Below, piece by piece: positions 33,115 to 41,305 of a stretch of 64,000 nt of DNA. Each line of letters opens with the position of its first letter. Position 1 is the first letter of the stretch. A model generated the notes under the pieces. That model was not told where the DNA came from and searched no databases. It saw nothing but the letters and a program-made list of their open reading frames with translations. A program made the position numbers and the translations under genes. Source of the DNA: Amycolatopsis lexingtonensis (GTDB taxonomy: Bacteria > Actinomycetota > Actinomycetes > Mycobacteriales > Pseudonocardiaceae); contig NZ_JADBEG010000001.1 in the NCBI RefSeq assembly GCF_014873755.1, positions 2,668,501-2,732,500 on the forward strand. The letters are read 5' to 3'.

Positions 33115-34605
33115 GTGCTGTTTTCATCGCGTTCGAGAAGCCGGACGGCCGTGGTCGCCGTGCTGACCGCGGCGCTGGCCGCCGTCGGGACGGGTGTCGC
33201 GCAGGCCGCGGCGCCGCCGGGCAACGACGACTTCGACGACTCGGCCGTCGTCACCGCGCTGCCGTTCGCCGCGCAGGAGGACACCAGCGCGGCCACCGAG
33301 GCGGCCGACGACCCGGCCTGGTGCGAGGGGTCCGCCGCTTCCGGGACGGTCTGGTTCCGGTACACCGCCACCGAGGACGGCCTGCTCCGCGCCACGACGG
33401 CAGGCAGTGACCACCGGACGATCCTGTCCGCGACCACCGGGACGCGCGGGCACCTGCAGCCCGTGGCCGACGCCTGCGCTTACGGGACGGACGCCACCAT
33501 CACGTTCCGGGCCACGGCGGGCACGACCTACTCCTTCCAGGTCGCCGGCATCGAAACCGCGGGTGGCGCGCTGTCGTTCTCGCTCGGCACGGTCGCGCCC
33601 GCGGCCAACGACGCCTTCGCCGCCGCCGAGACCGTGACCGCCCTGCCGTTCACGCGGCAGCCGGACCTTTCGGTCGCCTCCGCCGAAGCCGGGGAGCCGG
33701 ACTCGACCTGCGTGGACGATGAGGCCCAGCCCTCGGTCTGGTACTCCGTGCCGGCCGCCGACGCGGCGCGTTCGCTCACCGTGCAGGCCCAGGGGACCTA
33801 CGCCGCCGCCACCGTCTACGCCGGGAACTCGCTGACGGCGCTGACGCAGGTCGCGTGCGACCGGAGCTCCTCGAACCCGGTCGCGTTCCGGGCGGCGGCC
33901 GGCACCGGCTACGTCGTCCGCTTCACCGGGGCGCACCAGAGCTACGGCCCGTTCGAGCTGGAGCTGGCCGAGGCACCGCCGCTGGAGCCGGACGTCTACG
34001 TGTCACCGAGGTCCGCGACGGTGTTCGACAACGTCGGTTTCTCGGCCTCGACGTGGAACTCGATCGACCGGCCGCTGGGCGGGACCTGGGACTTCGGCGA
34101 CGGCAAGACCGCCCCGGTCGGCACCGAGACCACCTACCACCGCTACGCGGCCGACGGCGTCTACCCGGCGGCGCTCCACGCGACGTCGCCCGACGGGCGC
34201 ACCGCGACCGTCGACGTCCCGATCACCGTGACCACGCACGACGTCGGGATCGCCAAGTTCGTCGTCCCCACCTCCGCGCGGCAGGGGGATAGCAAGCCGG
34301 TCTCGGTGGACGTGACCAACACGCGGTACGCCGAGACGGTCACCGTCTTGCTGTCGAAGCGGTCCGGGGACTCCTGGACCGACGTCGGCCGGCTGACGCT
34401 GCAGGTGCCCGCGCGGGCCACCGGCAAGGTCCGGTTCCCGTTCTCCTACACCTTCGGCCCCGAGGACGCGCTGTCCGGCAAGGTCGCGTTCCGCGCGGAG
34501 GCCCAGCTGCAGTACCCGACGGAAGACGCCTACCGGGCGGACAACGTGGCGATCTCCGTCGCCACCACCGTCACCCCGCCCGCCACGCGCATCGCCGCCG
34601 TCTGA
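33115..34605 (+). CDS. Secreted PKD-like multidomain protein, paralogue 1
   Basis: 496 aa. GTG with GAGGGGG upstream; signal peptide ending AQAAAPP. Two ~130-aa beta-rich modules beginning (P)GNDDFDDSAVVTALPF and ANDAFAAAETVTALPF, each with a Cys pair, then a PKD-like Ig fold (GTWDFGDGKT, YHRYAADGVYPAALHATSPDG) and a C-terminal beta domain. Resembles cell-surface adhesion or binding modules of Gram-positives; no catalytic motif. It is 14 bp from a paralogue with the same order. Confidence 0.8.
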   Translation: MLFSSRSRSRTAVVAVLTAALAAVGTGVAQAAAPPGNDDFDDSAVVTALPFAAQEDTSAATEAADDPAWCEGSAASGTVWFRYTATEDGLLRATTAGSDHRTILSATTGTRGHLQPVADACAYGTDATITFRATAGTTYSFQVAGIETAGGALSFSLGTVAPAANDAFAAAETVTALPFTRQPDLSVASAEAGEPDSTCVDDEAQPSVWYSVPAADAARSLTVQAQGTYAAATVYAGNSLTALTQVACDRSSSNPVAFRAAAGTGYVVRFTGAHQSYGPFELELAEAPPLEPDVYVSPRSATVFDNVGFSASTWNSIDRPLGGTWDFGDGKTAPVGTETTYHRYAADGVYPAALHATSPDGRTATVDVPITVTTHDVGIAKFVVPTSARQGDSKPVSVDVTNTRYAETVTVLLSKRSGDSWTDVGRLTLQVPARATGKVRFPFSYTFGPEDALSGKVAFRAEAQLQYPTEDAYRADNVAISVATTVTPPATRIAAV

Positions 34606-34619
34606 CCAGGGGGAACATC

Positions 34620-36077
34620 ATGAGACCGGCCATCCGTCCCTTCATCGCGGGCCTCGCGGCCGTCACCGCCGCGCTGCTCGCGCCCGGCGTCGCCAACGCG
34701 GCCGCGCCGTCCAACGACGACTTCGGCGCCGCCACCGCCGTCACCGCGCTGCCGTTCACGGCGTCCCAGGAGTCCGGCGAGGCAACGAAGGCGCCCGACG
34801 ACCCGGAGCCGTGCGGGACCGCCATCACCTGGAGCGTCTGGTACGACTACACCGCCACCGCGGACGCGCTCGTCCGCGTGACGCCGGCTTCCGGCACCGC
34901 CGCCCGGCCGTTCGTCGCGGTCTACACCGGTGACCGCGGCGCGCTGACGCCGGTGCCAGGCGCCTGCGCGACGTGGGGCAGTCCCGGGTCGGCGACGTTC
35001 CACGCCACCGCCGGGACGACCTACCACGTCCTGCTCGCCCAGCAGTTCAACCAGGGCGACCTCACCGTGCGGTTCGGCGTGGTGCCGCCGGCGCCGAACG
35101 ACGACTTCGCGGACGGCGTAACGGTCGCGGTGCCCGGGCGGTACGCCGGCGACCTGACCGTGGCCTCGGGCGAGCCCGGCGAGGTCCGGGCGAGCTGCGA
35201 TCCGGCCGCCGAACGGTCCGTGTGGTTCCGGTTCACGCCGGACCGCACCCGGTCGGTCAGCGTGCAGGCGCTGGCCGAGTGGGGCCCGGGCATCACGGTG
35301 TACCGGGGCGCGTCGCCGGCCGCACTGTCCGAAGTGGACTGCGTGGCCTCCGGCGACCGCCGCCCCGCGGTGTTCGCCGGCGTCGCCGGGGAGACCTACC
35401 AGATCCGGGTCGCCGATGACGCCGACGCGGCGTCGTTGTACGACATCGAGCTCGAGGCAGCCCCGCCGCTGTCGCCGTGGATCGGCGCGTACCCCGACAC
35501 CCCGACGGTGTACGACGAGGTCACCCTCACCCCGTACTCGGGCGACAGCCTCCGCCGTGACTTCGTCAGCGGCGAGGTGCGCTTCGGTGACGGCGCCTCG
35601 GCCCCGATCACCGGCGCGCCCATCACGCACCGGTACGCCGCCGACGGCGACTACCGGGTCGAGGTGACCGGCTCGACCGCCGACGGCCGCACCGGAACCG
35701 CCGCCACCACGCTGAAGGTCGAGACGCACGACGTCGCGCTGTCGGAATTCGTCGTGCCGGCCCGGGCACGGGTGGACGAGACCAAGCAGATCAAGGTGTC
35801 GGTGGCGAACACCCGCTACGACGAGACGGTCACGGTCACGCTGTACCGGCTGAGCGACCAGGGTTACTACCAGCAGGTCGGGAAGTCCGAGCGGTGGGTG
35901 CCGGCGACGGCGGACCGCAAGGTGGTGTTCCCCTTCGCCTACACCTACACCGCGGCGGACGTCGCGGCGGGCAAGACGTCGTTCAAGGTGGTGGCGACCA
36001 TCGACGCCCCCTACCCCGGCGACGCCAGGCCGGCCGACAACGAGCTCCTGGGGACGACGGCGGTCCGGGCCGGCTGA
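34620..36077 (+). CDS. Secreted PKD-like multidomain protein, paralogue 2
   Basis: 485 aa. ATG preceded by AGGGGG; signal peptide to ANAAAP. Same layout as the upstream gene: two Cys-containing modules (SNDDFGAATAVTALPFT, NDDFADGVTVAVPG), a PKD-like fold (GEVRFGDGASAPI, HRYAADGDYRVEVTGSTADG), and a terminal beta domain (HDVALSEFVVPARARVDETKQ). A tandem duplication followed by strong divergence. Co-transcribed with paralogue 1. Ends 1 bp from the convergent esterase gene. Confidence 0.8.
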   Translation: MRPAIRPFIAGLAAVTAALLAPGVANAAAPSNDDFGAATAVTALPFTASQESGEATKAPDDPEPCGTAITWSVWYDYTATADALVRVTPASGTAARPFVAVYTGDRGALTPVPGACATWGSPGSATFHATAGTTYHVLLAQQFNQGDLTVRFGVVPPAPNDDFADGVTVAVPGRYAGDLTVASGEPGEVRASCDPAAERSVWFRFTPDRTRSVSVQALAEWGPGITVYRGASPAALSEVDCVASGDRRPAVFAGVAGETYQIRVADDADAASLYDIELEAAPPLSPWIGAYPDTPTVYDEVTLTPYSGDSLRRDFVSGEVRFGDGASAPITGAPITHRYAADGDYRVEVTGSTADGRTGTAATTLKVETHDVALSEFVVPARARVDETKQIKVSVANTRYDETVTVTLYRLSDQGYYQQVGKSERWVPATADRKVVFPFAYTYTAADVAAGKTSFKVVATIDAPYPGDARPADNELLGTTAVRAG

Positions 36078-36078
36078 G

Positions 36079-37524
36079 TCACGCGGGCTGGTGGCGTCGC
36101 CAGATCCGGCGGGACGCCGCCAGCACGTCGCGGTGCTGAGCGGGTGGCGTCCGCCAGGTCCGGCTGACGCGCCCGGTGCTGTCGAACCGTGGCCAGCCCG
36201 GGTCGCCGGTCGCGGCGAAGGCAGCGAAGGCGTCGCGCATCGCGGTCGAGAGGGCCGGGAAGTCCGGGGGGACTTCCCGGCCGATCAGGCCGGCAGCGAG
36301 GGGCCCGTCGGGAGTGGTGAACGTGAACGGGACGTCGAGGCCGTGGCAGGCGCGCAGCGCGCCGTCGCGCGCCGGGCTCGGCCAGGCGAACTCGTACAGG
36401 TAGGTGGTCCGCCCGGCGTCGGCGTGGGCTTCGGCGCACCACAAGGCGGGTATCCGGAACAGCGCGTCCGACAGGACCAGTGCGTGCAGGTCCTCGTCGG
36501 TGCTGCCGGGGTTCCCGGCCCGGTAGTCGCCGACCGCGCTCGCGTCCAGGCCGCAGGCGCGGGCGGTGTCGGCCGGGTCGGTGGCCGACAGGTCCGCGTC
36601 CACGGTGAACACCCGGGCCTCGTCCGTGGTGAACCCGCAGACGAGTTCCCGGCCGATGCCCGAGGCGCGCTGACCCGCGCGGCTCCACGGCGGAGCGTCG
36701 AACAGTTCGCCGTCGATGCTCAGCGAGTACGGCGCGTTCGGGTGGGTCCACCGTCCCGGCTCCCCCGCCATCACCGCGACCGGTGCCATCTGGACGGCGT
36801 GGATCGTCTCGGACGGCACCGCCGCCAGTGCGTCGGCCGTCGGGCGGACATCGAGCTGTGCGGTGATCATCGCCGACACGGCACGGGCTTCGTCGGCCGG
36901 CACGAAGATCTTGCCCGGGCTCTGCGCTATCCCACGGCGGAAGAGCCCCGGCGCGCCGTCTGCGGTGATCAGGCCGGCGATCGACGAGGCGCCGGCGGAC
37001 TGGCCGATCAGGGTCACCGCGTCCGGGTCACCGCCGAAGGCCCCGATGTTGTCGCGCACCCAGCGCAGTGCGGCGATCTGGTCGAGCACACCCCGGTTGG
37101 CCGGCGCGTCCTCGACCCAGCCGAAACCTTCGTACCCCACCCGGTAGTTCAGGGTGACCAGGACGATTCCCGCGGCGGCGAAGGCCGCGCCGTCGAAGTC
37201 GGTGGTCGCGGCGGTGCCGCCGAGGCACGCGCCGCCGTGGATCCACACCAGCACCGGCAGGCCGGAGCGCGTGACGTCGGGGGTCCACACGTTGACGGTG
37301 AGGCACTCCGGGTCGTCGCCGGGGTGCCACAACACCGGCTGCGGCACCGAAGAGCCGAAGGACCGGGCGTCGCGCACGCCGTACCAGCACCGTGCCGGAG
37401 CGGGCGGCCGGAACCGGCGGGCGCCCTCCAGGGGCGCGGCGTACGGGATGCCGCGGAAGACCGAACACCCCTCTCGAGACTCGCCTCGGACCGCGCCACC
37501 TTCCGTGCGGACAACGACATCCAC
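36079..37524 (-). CDS. Type B carboxylesterase/lipase
   Basis: 481 aa alpha/beta hydrolase. N-terminal GGAVRGESREG then VFRGIPYAAP, oxyanion region VWIHGGACLGG, nucleophile elbow VTLIGQSAGA (Ser), and His in CHGLDVPFTF; TDEARVF supplies a candidate acid. No signal peptide, so cytoplasmic. GTG 37524 is preferred, with GGGGG five bases upstream; another GTG lies six codons earlier. Divergent from a TetR gene 67 bp away, which probably regulates it. Confidence 0.92.
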   Translation of the reverse strand: MDVVVRTEGGAVRGESREGCSVFRGIPYAAPLEGARRFRPPAPARCWYGVRDARSFGSSVPQPVLWHPGDDPECLTVNVWTPDVTRSGLPVLVWIHGGACLGGTAATTDFDGAAFAAAGIVLVTLNYRVGYEGFGWVEDAPANRGVLDQIAALRWVRDNIGAFGGDPDAVTLIGQSAGASSIAGLITADGAPGLFRRGIAQSPGKIFVPADEARAVSAMITAQLDVRPTADALAAVPSETIHAVQMAPVAVMAGEPGRWTHPNAPYSLSIDGELFDAPPWSRAGQRASGIGRELVCGFTTDEARVFTVDADLSATDPADTARACGLDASAVGDYRAGNPGSTDEDLHALVLSDALFRIPALWCAEAHADAGRTTYLYEFAWPSPARDGALRACHGLDVPFTFTTPDGPLAAGLIGREVPPDFPALSTAMRDAFAAFAATGDPGWPRFDSTGRVSRTWRTPPAQHRDVLAASRRIWRRHQPA

Positions 37525-37591
37525 CAGTTCCCCCTTGGCCACCCGACCGGCCCGACGCTAATATAGGTCACTGTACCAAAAAGGAGGCGCG

Positions 37592-38197
37592 GTGCCCAAG
37601 ATCGTCGATCGGCGGCAGCGGCGTGACGAGGTGGCGGCCGCGCTGTGGCGGCTGGCGTACCGCGAGGGGTGGGACGCGGTGAGCCTGCGCCGGGTCGCCG
37701 CGGAAGCGGGGTTGTCGCTCGGCTCGGTCCAGCACTACTTCACCGGGACGGACGACCTCCTCGACTACGCGGTCGGGGGCGTGCTCGAAGTCCTCGACGA
37801 GCGGCTCGTCGAGCAGCTCACCACGCTGGCCGACCCACGGGACGCCGAGTCGACCGTCTGCCGGGTCCTGCAGAGCATGATCCCCGGCGCCGCGCCGGTG
37901 CCCGACGACGTCTGGCGGATCCAGGTACTGGCCTGGCTGACCGTGGTCACCCGGGCGGCCCGGAGCCCGGAGCTCACGGTGCGGCTGTCGGCCGGCGGCG
38001 ACCGGCTCGCCGAGGCGATCGCCGCCGCCATCCGCCTGAGCGACGCTCGCCGCTCCCCCGGCGACGCGCACCGCGACGCGCGCGGCCTGCTTTCCCTCGT
38101 CGAGGGCCTCTTGCTGCACCTGGCGCGGCGTGCGATCGACCCCGCCGAGGCGGCCGGGTCGATCGCACGCTTCGTCGCGCTCGTCTTCACCCGGTGA
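37592..38197 (+). CDS. TetR-family transcriptional regulator
   Basis: 201 aa; GTG with GGAGG four bases upstream. HTH at residues ~8-55 (RRDEVAAALWRLAYREGWDAV, RRVAAEAGLSLGSVQHYF); C-terminal domain TetR_C_6-like (VWRIQVLAWLTVVTRAARSPE). The promoter gap contains TAATATAGGTCACTGTACC (37559-37577): a -10-like TAATAT and a GGT...ACC partial dyad that may be the operator shared with the divergent carboxylesterase. Confidence 0.92.
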   Translation: MPKIVDRRQRRDEVAAALWRLAYREGWDAVSLRRVAAEAGLSLGSVQHYFTGTDDLLDYAVGGVLEVLDERLVEQLTTLADPRDAESTVCRVLQSMIPGAAPVPDDVWRIQVLAWLTVVTRAARSPELTVRLSAGGDRLAEAIAAAIRLSDARRSPGDAHRDARGLLSLVEGLLLHLARRAIDPAEAAGSIARFVALVFTR

Positions 38198-38198
38198 G

Positions 38199-38335
38199 TC
38201 AGCTCGCGTGGACGAGCACCCCGCGGATGTTCCGGCCCTCGCGCAGGTCGCCGTACCCCTGGTTGATGTCCTCGAGGCGGTACCGGGTGGTCACCAGCTC
38301 GTCGAGCTTGAGCTGCCCGACGTCGATCCGGCGAG
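38199..38335 (-). pseudogene. C-terminal stub of a zinc-type alcohol dehydrogenase
   Basis: A frame with no start reads IDVGQLKLDELVTTRYRLED, INQGYGDLREGRNIRGVLV and a stop. This is the extreme C terminus of NDMA-dependent/class III medium-chain alcohol dehydrogenases (normal length ~370 aa). Homology stops near 38335 and ~26 bp later the AcoR-like regulator ends. AcoR-like regulators in actinobacteria often sit beside such dehydrogenases, so the enzyme gene was probably deleted, leaving ~43 codons. Confidence 0.75.
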
Positions 38336-38361
38336 GTCCCGTGCCCGGTTTCCGGACGGTT

Positions 38362-39996
38362 TCAGCCGGGGACGCCGAGCGCGCGCATCCGGCTGTAGAG
38401 CGTCGTGCGGCTGACGCCGAGCCGGCGGGCCGCCTGCACCTTGTTGCCGTCCGTACCGCGCAGCGCTTCGACGATCGCGGCGCGCTCGGCGCGCTCGCGG
38501 CCGCCCAGGTTCGTCGTCTTCGGCACCGCCCGGTACTGCGGCGGCAGGTCGGCGAGGACGACGTCGCCGGTCGTGCGGTGCCCGATCACCTGGCGCAGCA
38601 CCGTTTCCAGCTCGCGCAGGTTCGCCGGCCACGGCTGCGCGGCCAGCGCGGCGACCGCGCTGGAGGTGAACCGCAGCCGGCAGCCTGGCCCGAGTTTCGC
38701 CGCGATTTCCTTGACCAGCGCGGGGAGTTCGGCCGCGCGCTCGCGCAGCGGGGGCAGTTCGACGGTGGCCCGGCAGGTCGACGCGAGCCCCGCGGTCTCC
38801 GGGGCCGACCGCGCGTCGGACGGTCCGGTGAGGACAGTCGGCAGGTCGCCCCGCGCGGCGAGCGTCCGGACCAGCCGCGCGCGGAGCACCGGCGGGAGCA
38901 GGTGGATCTCTTCGACCACGAGCACGTCGTCGAGCGCGGCGGCCTCGTCGAGGCGGCGCGCCCACGCGGTTTCGCCGAGCACGGGCAGGTCGGTGGCGTC
39001 CAGGACGGTGCTCGCGCGGCCGTCCGCGACCGCGTGGGCGGCCCACGTGCGCCCGGTCCCCGGCTCGCCGCCGATCAGGACCGCGCCGCCGGTGCCGCGC
39101 AGGGAACTCAGCTGCCGCAAGGGATCGAATTCGGGGACGGCCACGGCGGGGGCCGCCGCGTCGGGTTCCAGTCGCAGCAGCGTGCCGTCGCCGGTGCCGG
39201 GGATCCGCTCGGCCAGCACCCGCACGCCCGCGCCCGAGCCGAGCGCCAGCCGCCGGGTCCAGGACTCGCGGTCCGGGCCGTCGAGGGCGAGCGCCCGCAG
39301 CACGCCGTGGTCGGCGGCGTCGAGCAGGTCGGTGGCGGCCTGGTTCATCAGCACGACGTCGGCGCCGAACACCAGCACCGGGCCCGGGCGCTCGCGCATG
39401 GCGGTCTGGAAGGCGTTCAGCAGCCGGCGTTCGGACAGCCGGGCCCCTTCCAGCAGGCGGCGCTCGATGTCGCGGACCGCGCGGACGAGGAACGGCGCCA
39501 GCATCGGGTTGGCGTCCCGGGTGATGCCGGTGATGTCGAGGACACCGGCGATCCGGCGGGTCACCGGGTGGTAGATCGGGTGGCCGTAGCAGCTGAACGC
39601 CTTGAGCGCCTCGACGTAGTGCTCACCGCCGTGCACGACCACGCCGCGGCCGACCTCGACCGGGGTGCCGAGACCGTTGGTGCCCGCGGACTCTTCGGCG
39701 AAGTGCCGCCCGGGCAGCGCCCCGATGCGGTCGAGCGCGCGCCCGACGGCGGTGTCGTCGCACCAGCGGTCGACGATGTTGGCCGAGCTGTCGCCGAGGA
39801 CCGTGCAGAACCGGGTGCCCCGCAGCTCGTCGGCCATCTCGTCGAGGACGGGCCGGGCGGCCACGACCAGCCGGCTGGACCGGTCGACGGCCCGGAACGC
39901 GGCGCGCTCGAGCGCGTTGTCCGGCGCGACCCCACCGAGGCGCGCGCGGCGCCAGGACAGCTCGATTTCGGCGCGAAGCGACGTCTGTTCCCGCAC
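38362..39996 (-). CDS. AcoR-like GAF/AAA+/Fis-type regulator
   Basis: 544 aa from GTG 39996 (GAGGAGG ten bases upstream). N-terminal GAF sensor (~60-200: LGDSSANIVDRW, AEESAGTNGLGT, CYGHPIYHPVTRRIAGVLD), degenerate AAA+ core (~300-470), and a Fis-type HTH at the end (AIVEALRGTDGNKVQAARRLGVSRTTLYSRM). The P-loop reads GGEPGTGRTW (Arg for the usual Lys), Walker B is DVLVVEE, and the sigma-54 GAFTGA loop is missing, so it cannot work as a classical sigma-54 activator. Its probable target, an alcohol dehydrogenase, survives only as a stub. Confidence 0.88.
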   Translation of the reverse strand: MREQTSLRAEIELSWRRARLGGVAPDNALERAAFRAVDRSSRLVVAARPVLDEMADELRGTRFCTVLGDSSANIVDRWCDDTAVGRALDRIGALPGRHFAEESAGTNGLGTPVEVGRGVVVHGGEHYVEALKAFSCYGHPIYHPVTRRIAGVLDITGITRDANPMLAPFLVRAVRDIERRLLEGARLSERRLLNAFQTAMRERPGPVLVFGADVVLMNQAATDLLDAADHGVLRALALDGPDRESWTRRLALGSGAGVRVLAERIPGTGDGTLLRLEPDAAAPAVAVPEFDPLRQLSSLRGTGGAVLIGGEPGTGRTWAAHAVADGRASTVLDATDLPVLGETAWARRLDEAAALDDVLVVEEIHLLPPVLRARLVRTLAARGDLPTVLTGPSDARSAPETAGLASTCRATVELPPLRERAAELPALVKEIAAKLGPGCRLRFTSSAVAALAAQPWPANLRELETVLRQVIGHRTTGDVVLADLPPQYRAVPKTTNLGGRERAERAAIVEALRGTDGNKVQAARRLGVSRTTLYSRMRALGVPG

Positions 39997-40195
39997 GTTC
40001 CCGTCGCCTCCTCGCAGCCGGCGTCCGAGGGCGACGAGACGAACCCGTCGCGCCGTCGCGACTGCGGGGACAGTAATTGCACCCGGTGGCGAAATGGAAG
40101 GCCTGGTCCGAACGGCGGCTTCAGAACACCCGATCGGGCTAATCAAGCGTGCTGGGTGGTGGCGGCTTTCGGGGTCCGGGAACCGGACACCGGCG

Positions 40196-40672
40196 TCAGG
40201 CCGACGGGCCCTGACCGGTGCTTTCCTGGAGCTTGCGCCGCCGCGACGCCCACCGCTGGGTCTCCGAGGCGACGATCTCGTCGACGGCGGCGAGCAACGC
40301 CCGCCGGTCCGCCTCGCCGCGGCGCTCTTCGGGCAGCAGGCGGTACTGGTGGACGACGCTCCGCAGCTCCGACCAGCGGCCGATGAACTCGACCCAGTTC
40401 TCGTGCCAGTCGAAGGAGCGCCGCAACCCGGTCACGACCAGGGTGGCCGCGGCCAGCACGGCGGTGACCCAGGCGGTCGCCCCGAGCGCGGCGGCGACCG
40501 TGGTGGCCGCGGACCCGAGCAGCAACGCGACCTCGGTGGCCCGGTTCGCCACCCGGTTCCGATCGGCGTTCCGCCGGTACCACCCCAGCTCCCGCAGCGC
40601 GACGGCCAGCGCGGGATCGGGCTCATCCCACGGATCGACAGCGCCCCCGGCGCCCGGACTACGCGAATTCAT
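40196..40672 (-). CDS. DUF4231/SLATT-like two-helix membrane protein
   Basis: 158 aa. A polar N terminus (RELGWYRRNADRNRVANR) leads into two adjacent transmembrane helices (ATEVALLLGSAATTVAAALG, TAWVTAVLAAATLVVTGL), then a helical tail (FDWHENWVEFIGRWSELRS). This is the DUF4231 pattern, grouped with SLATT proteins proposed as membrane-active effectors in nucleotide-signalled defence. No partner nucleotidyltransferase or SLOG gene is visible nearby. Start MNSRSP: no Shine-Dalgarno, but a -10-like TACTGT lies six bases upstream. Confidence 0.8.
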   Translation of the reverse strand: MNSRSPGAGGAVDPWDEPDPALAVALRELGWYRRNADRNRVANRATEVALLLGSAATTVAAALGATAWVTAVLAAATLVVTGLRRSFDWHENWVEFIGRWSELRSVVHQYRLLPEERRGEADRRALLAAVDEIVASETQRWASRRRKLQESTGQGPSA

Positions 40673-40678
40673 GGCGCG

Positions 40679-40684
40679 ACAGTA
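40679..40684 (-). promoter_or_regulatory. -10 box TACTGT for a leaderless DUF4231 transcript
   Basis: TACTGT on the minus strand ends six bases before ATG 40672. No Shine-Dalgarno intervenes. No good -35 seen. Confidence 0.45.
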
Positions 40685-40818
40685 GCGCCCCGAACCGGCC
40701 TCACCGGACCATCCCGGCGACCACCCTCGGCTCCCGCCGGGCCAGCGCACGGACCCGGCCGGGCTCCGCGGCCACCCGCCCCTGCCACGACGAGCCGGTC
40801 ACCACGGGCCCGCGGCAC

Positions 40819-41295
40819 CTACATCTTCGCCGCACCCGCCTTGATCGCCTCCCGGATCCGCGAATAGGTACCGCACCGGCACACGTTCCGGATCTCGTCC
40901 AGATCGCTGTCGGTGATCTCCCGCCCCTGCGCCCGGACCTGCCGCACCTTGGCCACCGCCGCCATGATCTGGCCCGGCTGGCAGTAGCCGCACTGGGCGA
41001 CGTCGTGCTCCAGCCACGCCTCCTGCATCGGGTGCAGGTCCGCGCCCACCGTGCCCGGCAGGCCCTCGATCGTGGTGACCTCGTCGGTGGCCTTCACGTC
41101 CGCCACCCGGACCGAGCAGGGGTTGAACGCCTTGCCGTTGAAGTGCGACGTGCACGCCTTGCAGACGTTGATGCCGCACCCGTACTTGGGCCCGCGCACG
41201 CCGAGGACGTCGCGCAGCACCCACAGCAGGCGCACGTCGTCGTCGACGTCGACGGTCACCGGCTGCCCGTTGAGGACGAAGGTGTGCTTGCTCAA
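40819..41295 (-). CDS. 2Fe-2S subunit of a molybdenum hydroxylase (IorA-like)
   Basis: 158 aa. Starts at TTG (MSKHTF) with GGAGG five bases upstream. N-terminal plant-type [2Fe-2S] motif CGINVCKACTSHFNGKAFNPC and C-terminal cluster CGYCQPGQ plus CRCGTYSRIR. This is the small subunit of isoquinoline-1-oxidoreductase-type enzymes, relaying electrons from the molybdopterin site. It lies 10 bp downstream of the large-subunit gene. Confidence 0.94.
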   Translation of the reverse strand: MSKHTFVLNGQPVTVDVDDDVRLLWVLRDVLGVRGPKYGCGINVCKACTSHFNGKAFNPCSVRVADVKATDEVTTIEGLPGTVGADLHPMQEAWLEHDVAQCGYCQPGQIMAAVAKVRQVRAQGREITDSDLDEIRNVCRCGTYSRIREAIKAGAAKM

Positions 41296-41305
41296 GGGAT
41301 CCTCC

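Noticed and set aside
38362..39996. Call as a sigma-54-dependent activator
   Set aside because: GAFTGA loop absent and P-loop Lys replaced by Arg; described instead as AcoR-like.
39997..40195. Search for a gene between the AcoR-like regulator and the DUF4231 gene
   Set aside because: Only short unsupported frames; nothing with a ribosome-binding site or recognisable product.
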